DNA from: Sphingosinithalassobacter tenebrarum
GTDB taxonomy: Bacteria > Pseudomonadota > Alphaproteobacteria > Sphingomonadales > Sphingomonadaceae
DNA: 64,000 nucleotides
Assembly: GCF_011057975.1 (NCBI RefSeq)
Contig: NZ_CP049109.1
Location: forward strand, 1,705,001-1,769,000
Reading direction: 5' to 3'
Below, piece by piece: positions 8,875 to 18,829 of this stretch (positions are counted from its first letter, which is position 1; each line of letters starts with the position of its first letter). The position numbers and the translations under genes are program-made. The notes beneath the pieces are model-generated. The model was not told the DNA's origin. It made no database searches and worked only from the letters and a program-made list of their open reading frames with translations.

Positions 8875-10244
8875 GCCTGTGGACCGCATCCGAAATCGCC
8901 GCCGCCACCAGCGGCACGGCATCGACCGGGTTCGAAGTGTCCGGCGTCACTTTCGACAGCCGCGAAGTCGGTCCGGGCGACCTGTTCCTTGCGCTCAAGG
9001 GCGAAACTACCGACGGCCATCGCTATCTCGATCAGGCCTTTGCGCAGGGCGCGGCCGGCGCCGTCGTCAGCGCCGATACGCCGCATCCGCACGTCCGCGT
9101 CGCCGACACCATGACCGCGCTCGAGGATCTGGGCCGCGCGTCGCGTGCCCGGATGGCGGGCAAGGTGATCGGCGTTACCGGATCGGTCGGCAAGACGGGA
9201 ACCAAGGAAGCGCTGTTCGCCGCGCTCGACCGTCCCGTGCCGGGGCAGGCGCATCGATCGGTCAAGAGCTACAACAACCATACCGGCGTGCCGCTGAGCC
9301 TTGCGCGCATGCCGCGCGAAACGCGCTACGGCGTCTTCGAGATGGGGATGAACCATGCGGGGGAACTCGCGGCGCTGACCCGGATCGTCCGCCCCCATGT
9401 CGCGATCGTCACCACCATCGCGCCCGCGCACACCGAATTCTTCCGGGACGAAAGCGCGATCGCCGATGCCAAGGGCGAGATTTTCGAAGGCCTCGAACCC
9501 GGCGGCACTGCCATCATTCCCTTTGACAGCCCGCATCGTGATCGCCTGATCGCCGCAGCAAAGCCGCATGCGGAGAAGATCGTTACCTTCGGCCTTGGCG
9601 AAGGCGCCGATGTGCGCGCGATCGAAACGATGCGCACCCGCACCGGCGGCACGTTCGTCACTGCGCGGCTCGGCGCGCGCGAATTGAGCTTCACGCTGTC
9701 GCAGCCGGGCGATCACTGGGTTGCGAACGGCATGGCGATCCTCGCCGCGGTCGATGCGGTGGGGAGCGATCTCGAACTCGCCGGGCTCGCGCTCGCCGAA
9801 ATGGGCGGCCTGGCCGGGCGCGGCGCGCGTTTCCTCGCGAAAGTCGATGGCGGCGAAGCGCTGGTGATCGACGAAAGCTACAACGCCAATCCCGCTTCGA
9901 TGCGCGCGACGCTGGCGGTGCTGGCGCAGGAGCCGGCAACGGCCGGGCGCATCGCCGTGCTCGGCGAAATGCGCGAACTCGGGCCCGAAAGCGCCGCCTA
10001 TCATGCCGGTCTGGCCGATCCGATCCGCGCCGCCGGGGTGAGCCGTGCCATATTGGTGGGCGAAGGGATGGGCGCACTCGCAAAGGCGCTTGAGGGTCAG
10101 GTTGATTTCGTCCATGTGCCCGATGCCGCGACCGCGCGCGAGCAGCTTGAAGCCGTGCTTGCACCCGGAGACGCGGTTCTCGTCAAGGGATCGAACGCAG
10201 TGGGGCTGGCGAGCGTGGTAACGTCGCTGGCGGGAAGGGGCTAA
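8871..10244 (+). CDS. murF: UDP-MurNAc-tripeptide:D-Ala-D-Ala ligase MurF
   Basis: Attaches the D-Ala-D-Ala dipeptide to the MurNAc tripeptide. Mur ligase architecture is visible: an N-terminal uridyl-binding domain ([15 protein letters not shown]), the ATP loop [12 protein letters not shown], and [10 protein letters not shown] plus the [10 protein letters not shown] motif of MurF. I prefer the GTG at 8871 (457 residues) because it forms the GTGA overlap with murE that this cluster uses repeatedly. A GTG at 8862 would add three residues. The stop overlaps the mraY ATG by one base (TAATG). Confidence 0.96.
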   Translation: MSLWTASEIAAATSGTASTGFEVSGVTFDSREVGPGDLFLALKGETTDGHRYLDQAFAQGAAGAVVSADTPHPHVRVADTMTALEDLGRASRARMAGKVIGVTGSVGKTGTKEALFAALDRPVPGQAHRSVKSYNNHTGVPLSLARMPRETRYGVFEMGMNHAGELAALTRIVRPHVAIVTTIAPAHTEFFRDESAIADAKGEIFEGLEPGGTAIIPFDSPHRDRLIAAAKPHAEKIVTFGLGEGADVRAIETMRTRTGGTFVTARLGARELSFTLSQPGDHWVANGMAILAAVDAVGSDLELAGLALAEMGGLAGRGARFLAKVDGGEALVIDESYNANPASMRATLAVLAQEPATAGRIAVLGEMRELGPESAAYHAGLADPIRAAGVSRAILVGEGMGALAKALEGQVDFVHVPDAATAREQLEAVLAPGDAVLVKGSNAVGLASVVTSLAGRG

Positions 10245-11311
10245 TGCTTTACTGGATCGCGAGCCTGCTGGATTTTCCCGGCATCCTCAATCTCTTCCGG
10301 TATCTGTCTTTCCGCACGGGCGGAGCGGTGGCGACGGCGCTGCTGCTTGGTCTGATCGTCGGGCCGAGCTTCATCGGCTGGCTGCGCGTCCGCCAGGGCA
10401 AGGGGCAGCCGATCCGCAGCGACGGCCCGCAAAGCCACCTCGCCAAGCGCGGCACGCCGACAATGGGCGGGCTGATGATCCTCACCAGCCTGATGGTCTC
10501 GATCATTCTCTGGATGGACCTGTCCAATCCGTTCGTCTGGGCGTGCATGTTCGTAACGTTCGGTTTTGGAATGATCGGATTCCTCGACGATTACGACAAG
10601 GTGCGAAAGGCAAGCACGGCGGGCGTTTCAGGCAAGGTACGGCTGGCGGGCGAGTTTCTGATCGCGGGCGTCGCGGCGTGGATCATCACCCAGCAGAACG
10701 GCACCGAGCTGTATCTGCCCTTCGTCACGCACCGTATCGATCTGGGGCCGTTCTACATCGTCTTCGCCGCCTTCACGATCGTCGCGTTCGGCAACGCAGT
10801 GAATTTGACCGACGGGCTCGACGGTCTGGCGACGATGCCGGTGATTATCGCCAGCCTGGCGTTCATGATGATCGTCTATCTGGTCGGCCGTGCCGATTAT
10901 GCGAGCTATCTGGGCATTCCGCACGTCCCGGGCGCGGGCGACCTCGCCATCTTCTGCGGCGCGATGATCGGAGCGGGGCTTGCCTTCCTCTGGTTCAATG
11001 CGCCGCCGGCGGCGGTGTTCATGGGCGATACCGGCAGTCTTGCGCTCGGCGGCGCGCTCGGCGCGATTGCAGTCACGTCGCACCATGAAATCGTGCTCGG
11101 CATCATCGGCGGCCTGTTCGTGATCGAGGCGCTCAGCGTCATCATCCAGGTCTTCTTCTACAAGCGGACCGGCAAGCGCGTATTTCGCATGGCGCCGATC
11201 CACCACCATTTCGAACAACTCGGCTGGAGCGAACCCACGGTGGTGATCCGTTTCTGGATCATCGCCTTCGTTCTGGCGCTGGCGGGACTTTCCACACTCA
11301 AGCTGCGATGA
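10244..11311 (+). CDS. mraY: Phospho-N-acetylmuramoyl-pentapeptide-transferase MraY
   Basis: Integral membrane enzyme that transfers phospho-MurNAc-pentapeptide to undecaprenyl phosphate, giving lipid I. A 355-residue polytopic protein with about ten hydrophobic helices and the conserved cytoplasmic motifs [38 protein letters not shown] and PIHHHFE. The Asp residues in DDYDK and NLTDGLDG are the catalytic and magnesium-binding sites in known structures. It sits between murF and murD, its standard place, with 1-base and 4-base overlaps. Confidence 0.98.
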   Translation: MLYWIASLLDFPGILNLFRYLSFRTGGAVATALLLGLIVGPSFIGWLRVRQGKGQPIRSDGPQSHLAKRGTPTMGGLMILTSLMVSIILWMDLSNPFVWACMFVTFGFGMIGFLDDYDKVRKASTAGVSGKVRLAGEFLIAGVAAWIITQQNGTELYLPFVTHRIDLGPFYIVFAAFTIVAFGNAVNLTDGLDGLATMPVIIASLAFMMIVYLVGRADYASYLGIPHVPGAGDLAIFCGAMIGAGLAFLWFNAPPAAVFMGDTGSLALGGALGAIAVTSHHEIVLGIIGGLFVIEALSVIIQVFFYKRTGKRVFRMAPIHHHFEQLGWSEPTVVIRFWIIAFVLALAGLSTLKLR

Positions 11312-12732
11312 TCACGAGCACGACCTGGAGCGGAAAACGCTACGCCGTGCTGGGGCTGGCACGCTCCGGGCAAGCGACGGTGGCTGCGCTGCTGGCAAGC
11401 GGGGCGGAAGTTGTCGCGTGGGATGGCAGCGAGGAACGGCGCACCCAAATCCTCCCCGAGCTTGCTCGGGGAGGGGGCCCGCTCGCGCAGCGAGTGGTGG
11501 AGGGGCCGTCGCGCAGCGGCGGTTTCACCGCCGACCCCTCCACCATCGGCTCCGCCGATGGTCCTCCTCCCCGAGACAAGCTCGGGGAGGAACTTAAACT
11601 CGCCGATCCGCTCGAAACCGATCTCACTGGATTCGCAGGTGTCGTCGTGTCCCCCGGCGTGCCGATCAATCGCCACCCGATCGCCGGGCATGCCGCCAGG
11701 GCAGGTGTGCCCTTGATCGGCGATATCGAACTCTTCGCGCAGGCGCGCACCGAACTGCCGCGCCACAAGGTCGTCGGCATCACCGGCACCAACGGCAAGT
11801 CGACTACCACCGCGCTGATCCACCATATCCTCGACAGCGCGGGCATTCCCGCGCGGATGGGCGGCAATATCGGGCTGCCGATCCTCGGGCAGGAGCCGCT
11901 CCCCGAAGGCGGAATCTATGTCCTCGAACTGTCGAGCTATCAGATCGACCTCACCCAAAGCCTCGATTGCGACGTCGCGGTGCTGACCAACATCACCCCC
12001 GATCATCTCGATCGCTATGCCGGGTTTGACGCCTATGCCGCGTCCAAGGCGCGGCTCTTCGCGATGCAGTCGCCGGAGCATGGGGCGGTGATCGGCATCG
12101 GCGACACGACATCGGCGAATATCGCGCGCGACCTCGCCGTATCGGGCCGTTCCGAAGCCCTCACCAAAATCGCGCCCGGCGTCTGCCTCGATCAGTCGCG
12201 CTGGCCGAGCCTGCAGGGGCCGCACAATGCGCAGAACGCGCTTGCCGCCATCGCGACCTGCGAAGCGCTCGGCCTCTCGCGCGAAGCGATCGATGCGGGG
12301 CTGGCGAGCTTCCCGGGCCTGCCGCACCGGATGGAGCGGCTCGGCGTCCACAAGGGGCTGCTCTGGGTCAATGACAGCAAGGCGACCAACCCGACCAGCA
12401 CTGCCCCCGCGCTGCAGGCATTCGATCGCATCCACTGGATCCTGGGCGGGCAGGCCAAGACCGACGAACTCGATGCCTGCCGTCCGGGTTTTCCCAATAT
12501 TGTTCAGGCCTATACGATCGGCGAAGCGGCGGAGCTGTTCGAAACGATCCTGCGCCCCGAACTGCCGGTGGCGCAGGTGGGGACGCTCGAAATGGCAGTG
12601 CAGGCGGCAGTGACCGTCGCCGATCCGGGCGATACCGTGCTGCTCTCGCCCGCCTGCGCGTCGTTCGATCAGTTTCGTGACTATGAAGCGCGCGGCGATG
12701 CGTTTCGCGCGCTGGTGGAGGGGCTTTCGTGA
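11308..12732 (+). CDS. murD: UDP-MurNAc-L-Ala:D-glutamate ligase MurD with repeat-derived insertion
   Basis: Adds D-Glu to UDP-MurNAc-L-Ala. The ATP loop is [15 protein letters not shown] and later Mur ligase motifs ([42 protein letters not shown]) are intact. The product is 474 residues, about 40 more than the usual 430-440. The excess falls at residues 48-95, low-complexity sequence encoded by a palindromic repeat (11451-11590) that stays in frame. It lies in the loop after the second strand of the N-terminal UDP-binding domain ([12 protein letters not shown] before, [21 protein letters not shown] after). The rest of the gene is intact and the cluster needs it, so I expect a working enzyme. 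Confidence 0.95.
   Translation: MITSTTWSGKRYAVLGLARSGQATVAALLASGAEVVAWDGSEERRTQILPELARGGGPLAQRVVEGPSRSGGFTADPSTIGSADGPPPRDKLGEELKLADPLETDLTGFAGVVVSPGVPINRHPIAGHAARAGVPLIGDIELFAQARTELPRHKVVGITGTNGKSTTTALIHHILDSAGIPARMGGNIGLPILGQEPLPEGGIYVLELSSYQIDLTQSLDCDVAVLTNITPDHLDRYAGFDAYAASKARLFAMQSPEHGAVIGIGDTTSANIARDLAVSGRSEALTKIAPGVCLDQSRWPSLQGPHNAQNALAAIATCEALGLSREAIDAGLASFPGLPHRMERLGVHKGLLWVNDSKATNPTSTAPALQAFDRIHWILGGQAKTDELDACRPGFPNIVQAYTIGEAAELFETILRPELPVAQVGTLEMAVQAAVTVADPGDTVLLSPACASFDQFRDYEARGDAFRALVEGLS
11451..11590. repeat. Palindromic repeat element inside the murD coding sequence
   Basis: Both ends are hairpins with identical arms: CCTCCCCGAG / CTCGGGGAGG with loop CTTG (11451-11474), and again with loop ACAAG (11566-11590). 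Inside are an 11-base inverted pair TGGTGGAGGGG / CCCCTCCACCA and a hairpin ACCATCGGC tcc GCCGATGGT. The 140-bp element has no stop codon in the murD frame. Similar parts occur upstream of cysK (26-152). Confidence 0.85.
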
Positions 12733-13952
12733 CCGATATGGCCGAGCATACTCCCAAGGGCTTTCGCAGCCGCGTGTCGAAGCAGATGGGGCGCACCAGC
12801 CGTTCCTCGGCCGGGATGTGGTTCTGGGAAATCGACCGCGTGCTGCTGCTGCTCGCGCTGCTTTTGATGGCGATCGGGCTGATTGCGGTCGCGGCGGCTT
12901 CGCCGGCGACGGCGCAGCGCTATTCGGGCGGATCGGTGACGATCCCGCCCATGTATTATTTCTGGCGACAGGCCGCCTGGGTGGCCGTTTCCGTGCCGGT
13001 GATGCTGGTCATCTCGATGCTGCCGATCCGCTTCGCCCGCCGCTGTGCGCTGGTGGGAGCGGTGATCTTCTTCGCCTTGCTCGCCGCGACTCCCTTCGTC
13101 GCGGAGGAGATCAACGGCGCCAAGCGCTGGATCGACCTCGGCATATCGGAGCTTCAGCCGTCCGAATTCCTCAAGCCGCTCTATATCGTCGCGACCGCCT
13201 GGCTGCTGTCCTTCCGCGCCAAGGACCCCGAATTGCCGGTGTTGTTCATCACCGGCGCGCTGACGGCGTGCATCGCCGCGCTGCTGATGATGCAGCCCGA
13301 TTTCGGGCAGACGCTCGTCTTCGTCCTCGTGTGGCTGGTGCTGCTGGTACTTTCGGGCGTTTCGACCGCCGCGATCGGCGTGCTGATGGGTAGCGCGGTG
13401 GCGGGCGTGATCGCGGCCTATCTCTTCTACGATACCGCGCGCATCCGCATCGACAGCTTTCTGTTCCCCGACAAGGAAAAGGCGCTCGCCGAACATTATC
13501 AGACGGACATGGCGCATGCGACGATCACGTCGGGCGGTGTGACCGGCACGGGTCCGGGCGGCGGCACCGTGAAATTCCGCCTTCCCGAAGCGCATACCGA
13601 TTACATCTTCTCGGTCGTGGGCGAGGAATTCGGGCTGATCACCTGCGGTGTGATCGCGGTGCTCTATCTCGCCATCGTCGCGCGCGTGGTGATGCGCCTG
13701 ATCGACGAGGAGGACGCCTTTCGGCTGCTCGCCGGCGCCGGCCTTGCCGCGCAATTCGGCGCGCAGGCGCTCATCAACATGGCAGTGAACACCGGCCTGG
13801 CGCCGTCCAAGGGCATGACCCTCCCGTTCATCAGCTATGGCGGCTCATCGATGATCGCGCTGTCGGTCGGGTTCGGACTGCTGCTCGCATTCACGCGCCG
13901 AAATCCGTATCTGAAGCGCTCACCTTACACCGTGCGCGGGAGCGGTTCATGA
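12729..13952 (+). CDS. ftsW: Septal peptidoglycan glycosyltransferase FtsW
   Basis: SEDS family polymerase that extends septal glycan strands and partners FtsI. The 407-residue protein has a cytoplasmic N-terminus of about 30 residues and about ten membrane helices. Family motifs include GAKRWIDLG...LQPSEFLK near the first third, the MMQPDFGQT block, and NTGLAPSKGMTLPFISYGGSSM near the C-terminus. The start is GTG, overlapping the murD stop by 4 bases, and the stop overlaps murG by 4 bases. Confidence 0.97.
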   Translation: MTDMAEHTPKGFRSRVSKQMGRTSRSSAGMWFWEIDRVLLLLALLLMAIGLIAVAAASPATAQRYSGGSVTIPPMYYFWRQAAWVAVSVPVMLVISMLPIRFARRCALVGAVIFFALLAATPFVAEEINGAKRWIDLGISELQPSEFLKPLYIVATAWLLSFRAKDPELPVLFITGALTACIAALLMMQPDFGQTLVFVLVWLVLLVLSGVSTAAIGVLMGSAVAGVIAAYLFYDTARIRIDSFLFPDKEKALAEHYQTDMAHATITSGGVTGTGPGGGTVKFRLPEAHTDYIFSVVGEEFGLITCGVIAVLYLAIVARVVMRLIDEEDAFRLLAGAGLAAQFGAQALINMAVNTGLAPSKGMTLPFISYGGSSMIALSVGFGLLLAFTRRNPYLKRSPYTVRGSGS

Positions 13953-15100
13953 CCAAGTCGAAAAACTACGTCCTCGCCGCAGGCGGCACCGGCGGGCATA
14001 TGGTGCCCGCGGCGGCGCTGGCGGCCGAACTGATCGAGCGGGGGCATCGCGTCGCGCTGGTCAGCGACGATCGCGGCGTGCGTTTTCCCGGCCTCTTCGA
14101 GGATATCGAGACGCATGTCCTGCCCGCCGGGCGGCTGGGCGGCGGCCCGCTCGGCTGGATCAAGGCGGCGCGGCGGATGATGGCCGGGCGCAAAATGGCG
14201 CTCAAATTCTTCCGCGAATATCGCCCGGCGGCGGTGATCGGCTTTGGCGGCTATCCCGCGATGCCATCGCTGATGGCGGCGTTCCGCCTGGGTATCCCGA
14301 CGGTGATTCACGAACAGAATGCCGTGCTCGGCCGCGTCAATCGCCATGTCGCCAACAAGGTCGATGCGATCGCCACCGCCTATGAAAAGGTCGAGCGGCT
14401 TCAGCCCAAATGGGCCAAGAAGACCACATTGGTCGGCAATCCGGTGCGCGAAGCCATCCTTGCGCTGCGCCAGCGCCCCTATCCGATGCTGGAGGAGGAC
14501 GGGATCTTCCGCGTCCTCGTCACCGGCGGCAGCCAGGGCGCCTCGATCCTCAGTCAGGTCGTGCCCGACGGGCTCGCGCTGCTCCCCACCCATTTCCGCC
14601 GCCGCATGCAGGTGACGCATCAGGCGCGGCCCGAGGATATCGATCGCGTCCGCCAGAAATATAGCGAGCACGGCATCCCTGCCGAGATCGCCACCTATCT
14701 CGCCGACATGCCCGAACAACTCGCCTGGGCGCATGTCGTCATCGCGCGCGCGGGCGCCTCGACCATCGCCGAGCTGACCGCGGCGGGCCGTCCGGCGATC
14801 CTCGTCCCCTATCCGAGCGCCGCCGACGATCACCAGACCGCCAATGCGCGCGAAATGACGGCGGCAGGCGGCGCGCGGACGATCGACCAGCGCCAGTTCA
14901 CGCCGACCGAGCTCGCCAAGCAGATCCAGCGGCTCGGCCTCGACACCGAAGGGCTCGAGGCCGCCGCCGCGCGCGCCAAGAGCTGCGGCCGAGCCAATGC
15001 CGCGCGCGATCTCGCCAACCTTGTCGAAAGCGTCGACGCGCCGTGGGAATCGGCCGGTCTTGGCCTCGCCAATGCAGCCACGGAGGGTGCCGCCGCATGA
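13949..15100 (+). CDS. murG: UDP-GlcNAc:undecaprenyl-PP-MurNAc-pentapeptide GlcNAc transferase MurG
   Basis: Converts lipid I to lipid II at the inner face of the membrane. The 383-residue GT-B glycosyltransferase shows the N-terminal glycine loop [33 protein letters not shown], and the donor-binding C-domain loop TGGSQGA, followed by [11 protein letters not shown]. The length is slightly above the usual 355-370 because of a low-complexity C-terminal tail. It overlaps ftsW and murC by 4 bases each (ATGA). Confidence 0.97.
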   Translation: MTKSKNYVLAAGGTGGHMVPAAALAAELIERGHRVALVSDDRGVRFPGLFEDIETHVLPAGRLGGGPLGWIKAARRMMAGRKMALKFFREYRPAAVIGFGGYPAMPSLMAAFRLGIPTVIHEQNAVLGRVNRHVANKVDAIATAYEKVERLQPKWAKKTTLVGNPVREAILALRQRPYPMLEEDGIFRVLVTGGSQGASILSQVVPDGLALLPTHFRRRMQVTHQARPEDIDRVRQKYSEHGIPAEIATYLADMPEQLAWAHVVIARAGASTIAELTAAGRPAILVPYPSAADDHQTANAREMTAAGGARTIDQRQFTPTELAKQIQRLGLDTEGLEAAAARAKSCGRANAARDLANLVESVDAPWESAGLGLANAATEGAAA

Positions 15101-16527
15101 GGGGTGTCGCGACCGATATCGGAAAGATCCACTTCGTCGGCATTGGCGGCATCGGCATGTCGGGCATTGCCGAAGTGATGCATAATCTCGGCTATCAGGT
15201 TCAGGGGTCGGACATTGCCGAGGGCTCTGTCGTCCAGAGCCTGCAGAAACGCGGCATCCCGGTGACGATCGGCCAGAAGGCGGAAAATCTGGGTGACGCC
15301 GCCGTGGTGGTGGTGTCGACTGCGATCCAGCGCGGCAATCCCGAAGTCGAAGCCGCGCTCGAACGCCGCATCCCGGTGGTGCGCCGCGCGGAGATGCTCG
15401 CCGAGCTGATGCGGCTCAAGTCCACTGTCGCGGTGGCGGGGACGCACGGCAAGACGACGACGACCTCGATGGTCGCCGCGCTGCTCGATGTCGGCGGGGT
15501 CGATCCCACCGTCATCAACGGCGGCATCATCAACAGCTATGGTTCGAACGCCCGGCTTGGCGCGTCGGACTGGATGGTGATCGAAGCCGATGAAAGCGAC
15601 GGCAGTTTCCTGCGGCTGGACGGGACGATCGCGGTCGTCACCAATATCGATCCCGAACATCTCGACCACTATGGCAGCTTCGACAAGGTCAAGGACGCCT
15701 TCATCGAATTCGTCGAGAATGTGCCCTTTTACGGCGCGGCCTTGCTCTGTCTCGACCATCCCGAGGTGCAGAACATCATCCCGCGCGTGCGCGATCGCCG
15801 GATCGTGACCTATGGCTTCGCCGCCAGCGCCGACATTCGCGGCGTAAACGTTGCGCCCTATCCCGGCGGCAATCGCTTCGACGTGGTGGTGCGCCAGCGC
15901 GACGGCGAAACGCGCACGCTGGAGGGCGTCGAACTGCCGATGCCCGGCCGTCACAATGTCCAGAACGCGCTTGCCGCGGTCGGTGTCGCGCTCGAGCTCG
16001 GAATCGAGGATGCGACGATCATCACCGGCTTCGCCAAGTTCGGCGGCGTCAAGCGGCGCTTCACCAAGGTCGGCGAGGTCGAACTGGAAGGCGGCAACGC
16101 GATCGTCATCGACGATTACGGCCACCACCCGGTCGAAATCCGCGCGGTCCTTTCCGCTGCTCGCGAAAGCGCGCAGGGCAGAGTGATCGCAGTGATGCAG
16201 CCGCATCGCTATTCGCGGCTCGGCAATCTGATGGATGACTTCTCCCAGGCGTTCAACGATGCGGACATGGTGCTGATAACGCCGGTCTATGCCGCCGGCG
16301 AAGAACCGGTCGAAGGGGTCAGCTCCGAAACGCTTGCCGCCAGGGTGCGCGAGCGCGGCCATCGTTCGGCTGGAATCGTCGCCGATCAGGCGGCGCTTGC
16401 CGAAACACTGGCGGAGACGGTGCGGGCGGGCGACATCATCGTCTGCCTGGGGGCGGGGGACATTACGCGCTGGGCCGCCAATCTGGCCCCGGCGATCACG
16501 CAAGCACGTATGGGAGCCGACGCATGA
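15097..16527 (+). CDS. murC: UDP-N-acetylmuramate:L-alanine ligase MurC
   Basis: First amino-acid ligase of the Mur pathway, a 476-residue protein. The N-terminal motif is [16 protein letters not shown], the ATP loop [12 protein letters not shown], then [10 protein letters not shown] and the C-terminal [10 protein letters not shown] and QPHRYSR motifs. I chose the ATG at 15097, which overlaps the murG stop (ATGA). A longer frame begins at 15043 but adds non-conserved residues. The 3' end overlaps the small gene at 16524. Confidence 0.97.
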   Translation: MRGVATDIGKIHFVGIGGIGMSGIAEVMHNLGYQVQGSDIAEGSVVQSLQKRGIPVTIGQKAENLGDAAVVVVSTAIQRGNPEVEAALERRIPVVRRAEMLAELMRLKSTVAVAGTHGKTTTTSMVAALLDVGGVDPTVINGGIINSYGSNARLGASDWMVIEADESDGSFLRLDGTIAVVTNIDPEHLDHYGSFDKVKDAFIEFVENVPFYGAALLCLDHPEVQNIIPRVRDRRIVTYGFAASADIRGVNVAPYPGGNRFDVVVRQRDGETRTLEGVELPMPGRHNVQNALAAVGVALELGIEDATIITGFAKFGGVKRRFTKVGEVELEGGNAIVIDDYGHHPVEIRAVLSAARESAQGRVIAVMQPHRYSRLGNLMDDFSQAFNDADMVLITPVYAAGEEPVEGVSSETLAARVRERGHRSAGIVADQAALAETLAETVRAGDIIVCLGAGDITRWAANLAPAITQARMGADA

Positions 16528-16760
16528 GCGACTGGTTCGACAAGGCGAGCGAGATGCAGCGCGAACTCTATCGCGCGCAGCAATCGCACATGGAAACCGT
16601 CGAGCGGATGATGCGCGAACAGCAGGCGCAGTTCGAATCGGCGCGCAAGATGTTCGATCCGGGCAAGCAGCTGGAGGAAATGCGCAAGGCAGGCGAATCC
16701 GCGGCCGAAGCCAATCCCGACGCGTGGAAGGCCTGGGCGAAGTTCTGGGGGTGGGAGTGA
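16524..16760 (+). CDS. Small helical protein between murC and murB, unknown function
   Basis: A 78-residue product, almost entirely predicted helix: no membrane segment, many Glu, Gln, Arg and Met residues ([21 protein letters not shown]), and a Trp-rich end ([13 protein letters not shown]). It overlaps murC by 4 bases (ATGA) and murB by 4 bases (GTGA), so it appears translationally coupled within the dcw operon and is probably a real gene. It matches no dcw protein I know. A soluble coiled-coil adaptor is possible, but no function can be assigned. Confidence 0.7.
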   Translation: MSDWFDKASEMQRELYRAQQSHMETVERMMREQQAQFESARKMFDPGKQLEEMRKAGESAAEANPDAWKAWAKFWGWE

Positions 16761-17755
16761 ACGATAGTCCCCAAAACCCCGAAAAGAACGATCCGTTCGC
16801 CCTGAGCCTGTCGAAGGGCGAAGTTTCTGCGCCCGACGGCGCCGGAGCAAAGGCGCTGGATACCATTGCCAAGCTCCCCGATATCGCCGGCAAGGTCGAG
16901 CATCACGGCAGCCTCGCCGATTTCATCTGGTTCCGCACCGGCGGCCCGGCCGAATGGCTGGTGCGCCCCGACAGTGTCGATGGTCTTTCGGCCTTTCTCA
17001 AGGCGCTGCCCAAGGACGTGCCGGTGCTGCCCGTCGGTGTCGGTTCCAATCTGATCGTCCGCGACGGCGGCGTTCCCGGCGTTGTCATCCGCCTGCCCAA
17101 GGGCATGGCCAAGCTGCAGGCGGAACCCGGCAACCGCATCCGCGTCGGCGCCGCAGCAATGGGGATCACCGTCGCCAGCGCCGCGCGCGATGCCGGTATC
17201 GCGGGGCTCGAATTCCTGCGCGGCATTCCCGGCACGGTCGGCGGTGCGGTGCGGATGAACGCGGGTGCCTATGGCCGCGAAGTCGCCGACATATTGGTCG
17301 AGGCGATGGTGGTTGAGCGCGACGGCACGATCCGTACCTGGTCAAAGGACCAGCTCGGTTTCACCTATCGCCACTCGGCGCTGCCCGAAGGCGCGGTGGT
17401 GATCGGTGCGCTGTTCGAAGGGACGCCGGGCGATCCGCAGGCGATCGGCGCTGAAATGGACCGCATCGCCGCCGAACGCGAGGCGAGCCAGCCGCTGCGC
17501 AGCCGCACCGGCGGCTCGACCTTCAAGAACCCGCCGGGCGAAAAGGCGTGGCAGCTCGTCGATGCCGCCGGATGCCGAGGCCTGCGCATCGGCGACGCGC
17601 AGGTTTCGGAAAAGCATACCAATTTCCTGCTCAATCTCGATCACGCGACCAGCGAAGATATCGAGGCGCTGGGCGAGGAAGTCCGCGCTCGGGTGAAGGC
17701 GAAATCGGGCATCGAGCTCGAATGGGAGATTCAGCGCGTGGGGGTGAGCAAGTGA
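16757..17755 (+). CDS. murB: UDP-N-acetylenolpyruvoylglucosamine reductase MurB
   Basis: FAD enzyme that reduces UDP-GlcNAc-enolpyruvate to UDP-MurNAc with NADPH. Family blocks visible are WFRTGGPAEWLV, LPVGVGSNLIVRDGG, GLEFLRGIPGTVGGAVRMNAG, YRHS, and the active-site serine motif RTGGSTFKNPPG, with DAAGCRGLRIGDAQVSEKH at the C-terminus. The GTG at 16757 gives 332 residues and a 4-base overlap with the upstream small gene. The first 35 residues precede the conserved domain and include a translated half of a palindromic repeat (PFALSLSKGE). No later ATG or GTG lies before the domain, so the leader seems to be translated. Confidence 0.95.
   Translation: MNDSPQNPEKNDPFALSLSKGEVSAPDGAGAKALDTIAKLPDIAGKVEHHGSLADFIWFRTGGPAEWLVRPDSVDGLSAFLKALPKDVPVLPVGVGSNLIVRDGGVPGVVIRLPKGMAKLQAEPGNRIRVGAAAMGITVASAARDAGIAGLEFLRGIPGTVGGAVRMNAGAYGREVADILVEAMVVERDGTIRTWSKDQLGFTYRHSALPEGAVVIGALFEGTPGDPQAIGAEMDRIAAEREASQPLRSRTGGSTFKNPPGEKAWQLVDAAGCRGLRIGDAQVSEKHTNFLLNLDHATSEDIEALGEEVRARVKAKSGIELEWEIQRVGVSK
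16793..16820. repeat. Half REP arm in the 5' coding part of murB
   Basis: CCGTTCGCCCTGAGCCTGTC followed by GAAGGGCG matches one arm of the intergenic repeat at 29731-29817. Read in the murB frame it gives DPFALSLSKGE. Only one arm is present here; I see no inverted partner downstream. Confidence 0.75.
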
Positions 17756-17769
17756 GGAACGAATGCACA

Positions 17770-17873
17770 CCGTTTGGTTCGAGCAGCTTCGAGCGAAGCC
17801 GAGAAGCGACTGTCGAGAACCGGTTCTCGACTTCGGTTCTCGACAGGCTCGAACCTGCGCTCGAACCCAACGG
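17770..17873. repeat. REP-like repeat between murB and ddl
   Basis: Starts CCGTTTGGTTCGAG and ends CTCGAACCCAACGG, so its termini are inverted copies. The middle contains GTCGAGAACCGGTTCTCGAC, a perfect palindrome, and a second TTCTCGACAGG half. It closely resembles the element at 61375-61484. Its right edge merges into the ribosome binding site of ddl. Confidence 0.8.
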
Positions 17874-17884
17874 AGGACTTAACC

Positions 17885-18829
17885 GTGGCTGATCTCACGC
17901 CCCTCCACATCGCCGTTCTGATGGGCGGCTGGTCCGCCGAGCGCGAGGTGTCGCTGATGTCGGGCAAGGGCGTCGCCGACGCGCTCGAATCGCTCGGGCA
18001 TCGGGTGACGCGCATCGACATGGGCCGCGACGTTGCCGCAAAGCTCACCGAAGCCAAGCCGGACGTGGTGTTCAACGCGCTTCACGGTACGCCGGGCGAG
18101 GACGGCACGGTGCAGGGCATGCTCGATCTGATGGGCCTGCGCTACACGCATAGCGGCCTCGTCACTTCGGTGATCGCGATCGACAAGCAGCTCACCAAAC
18201 AGGCGCTCGTTCCGCACGGCATCCCGATGCCCGGCGGCCGCATTGTCAGGACCGAAACGCTCTACGAAGCCGATCCGCTGCCGCGCCCCTATGTGCTGAA
18301 ACCCGTCAACGAAGGTTCCTCGGTCGGCGTCGCGATCGTCACCGACGAAAGCAATTACGGCAATCCGATCAGCCGCGACGCCAAGGGCCCGTGGCAGGAA
18401 TTCGACGAACTGCTCGCCGAACCCTTCATCCGCGGACGCGAGCTGACCACGGCGGTTCTCGGGGACAAGGCGCTCGGCGTCACCGAACTCAAGCCCAAGG
18501 CCGGTTTCTACGATTACGAGGCCAAATATACCGACGGGCTGACCGAACATGTCTGCCCGGCAGAGGTGCCCGACGAAATCGCGCAGGCCTGTATGGCGAT
18601 CGCCATCGAGGCGCACCGCCTGCTCGACTGCAAGGGCGCTTCGCGCACCGATTTCCGCTGGGACGACAATCAGGGCGTCGACGGGCTGTTCGTGCTCGAA
18701 GTCAACACCCAGCCGGGGATGACGCCGCTCAGCCTGGTTCCCGAACAGGCGAAGCATATCGGCATGAGCTATCCGCAGCTTGTCCAGGCGATCGTCGAGG
18801 AAGCGATGCAGGAGGATGCCAAGGGGTGA
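17885..18829 (+). CDS. ddl: D-alanine:D-alanine ligase
   Basis: ATP-grasp enzyme making the D-Ala-D-Ala dipeptide used by MurF. The 314-residue protein opens with HIAVLMGGWSAEREVSLMSG, and continues with FNALHGTPGEDGTVQG, the ATP-grasp segment YVLKPVNEGSSVGV, and the metal-binding FVLEVNTQPGMT near the C-terminus. The GTG at 17885 has a strong GGAGG site 8 bases upstream. An in-frame extension to 17774 would only translate the repeat element and is unlikely. The stop overlaps ftsQ by 4 bases. Confidence 0.96.
   Translation: MADLTPLHIAVLMGGWSAEREVSLMSGKGVADALESLGHRVTRIDMGRDVAAKLTEAKPDVVFNALHGTPGEDGTVQGMLDLMGLRYTHSGLVTSVIAIDKQLTKQALVPHGIPMPGGRIVRTETLYEADPLPRPYVLKPVNEGSSVGVAIVTDESNYGNPISRDAKGPWQEFDELLAEPFIRGRELTTAVLGDKALGVTELKPKAGFYDYEAKYTDGLTEHVCPAEVPDEIAQACMAIAIEAHRLLDCKGASRTDFRWDDNQGVDGLFVLEVNTQPGMTPLSLVPEQAKHIGMSYPQLVQAIVEEAMQEDAKG

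Noticed and set aside
17774..17884. N-terminal extension of ddl
   Set aside because: It would translate the repeat element. The GTG at 17885 has a strong ribosome site and gives the normal Ddl N-terminus.
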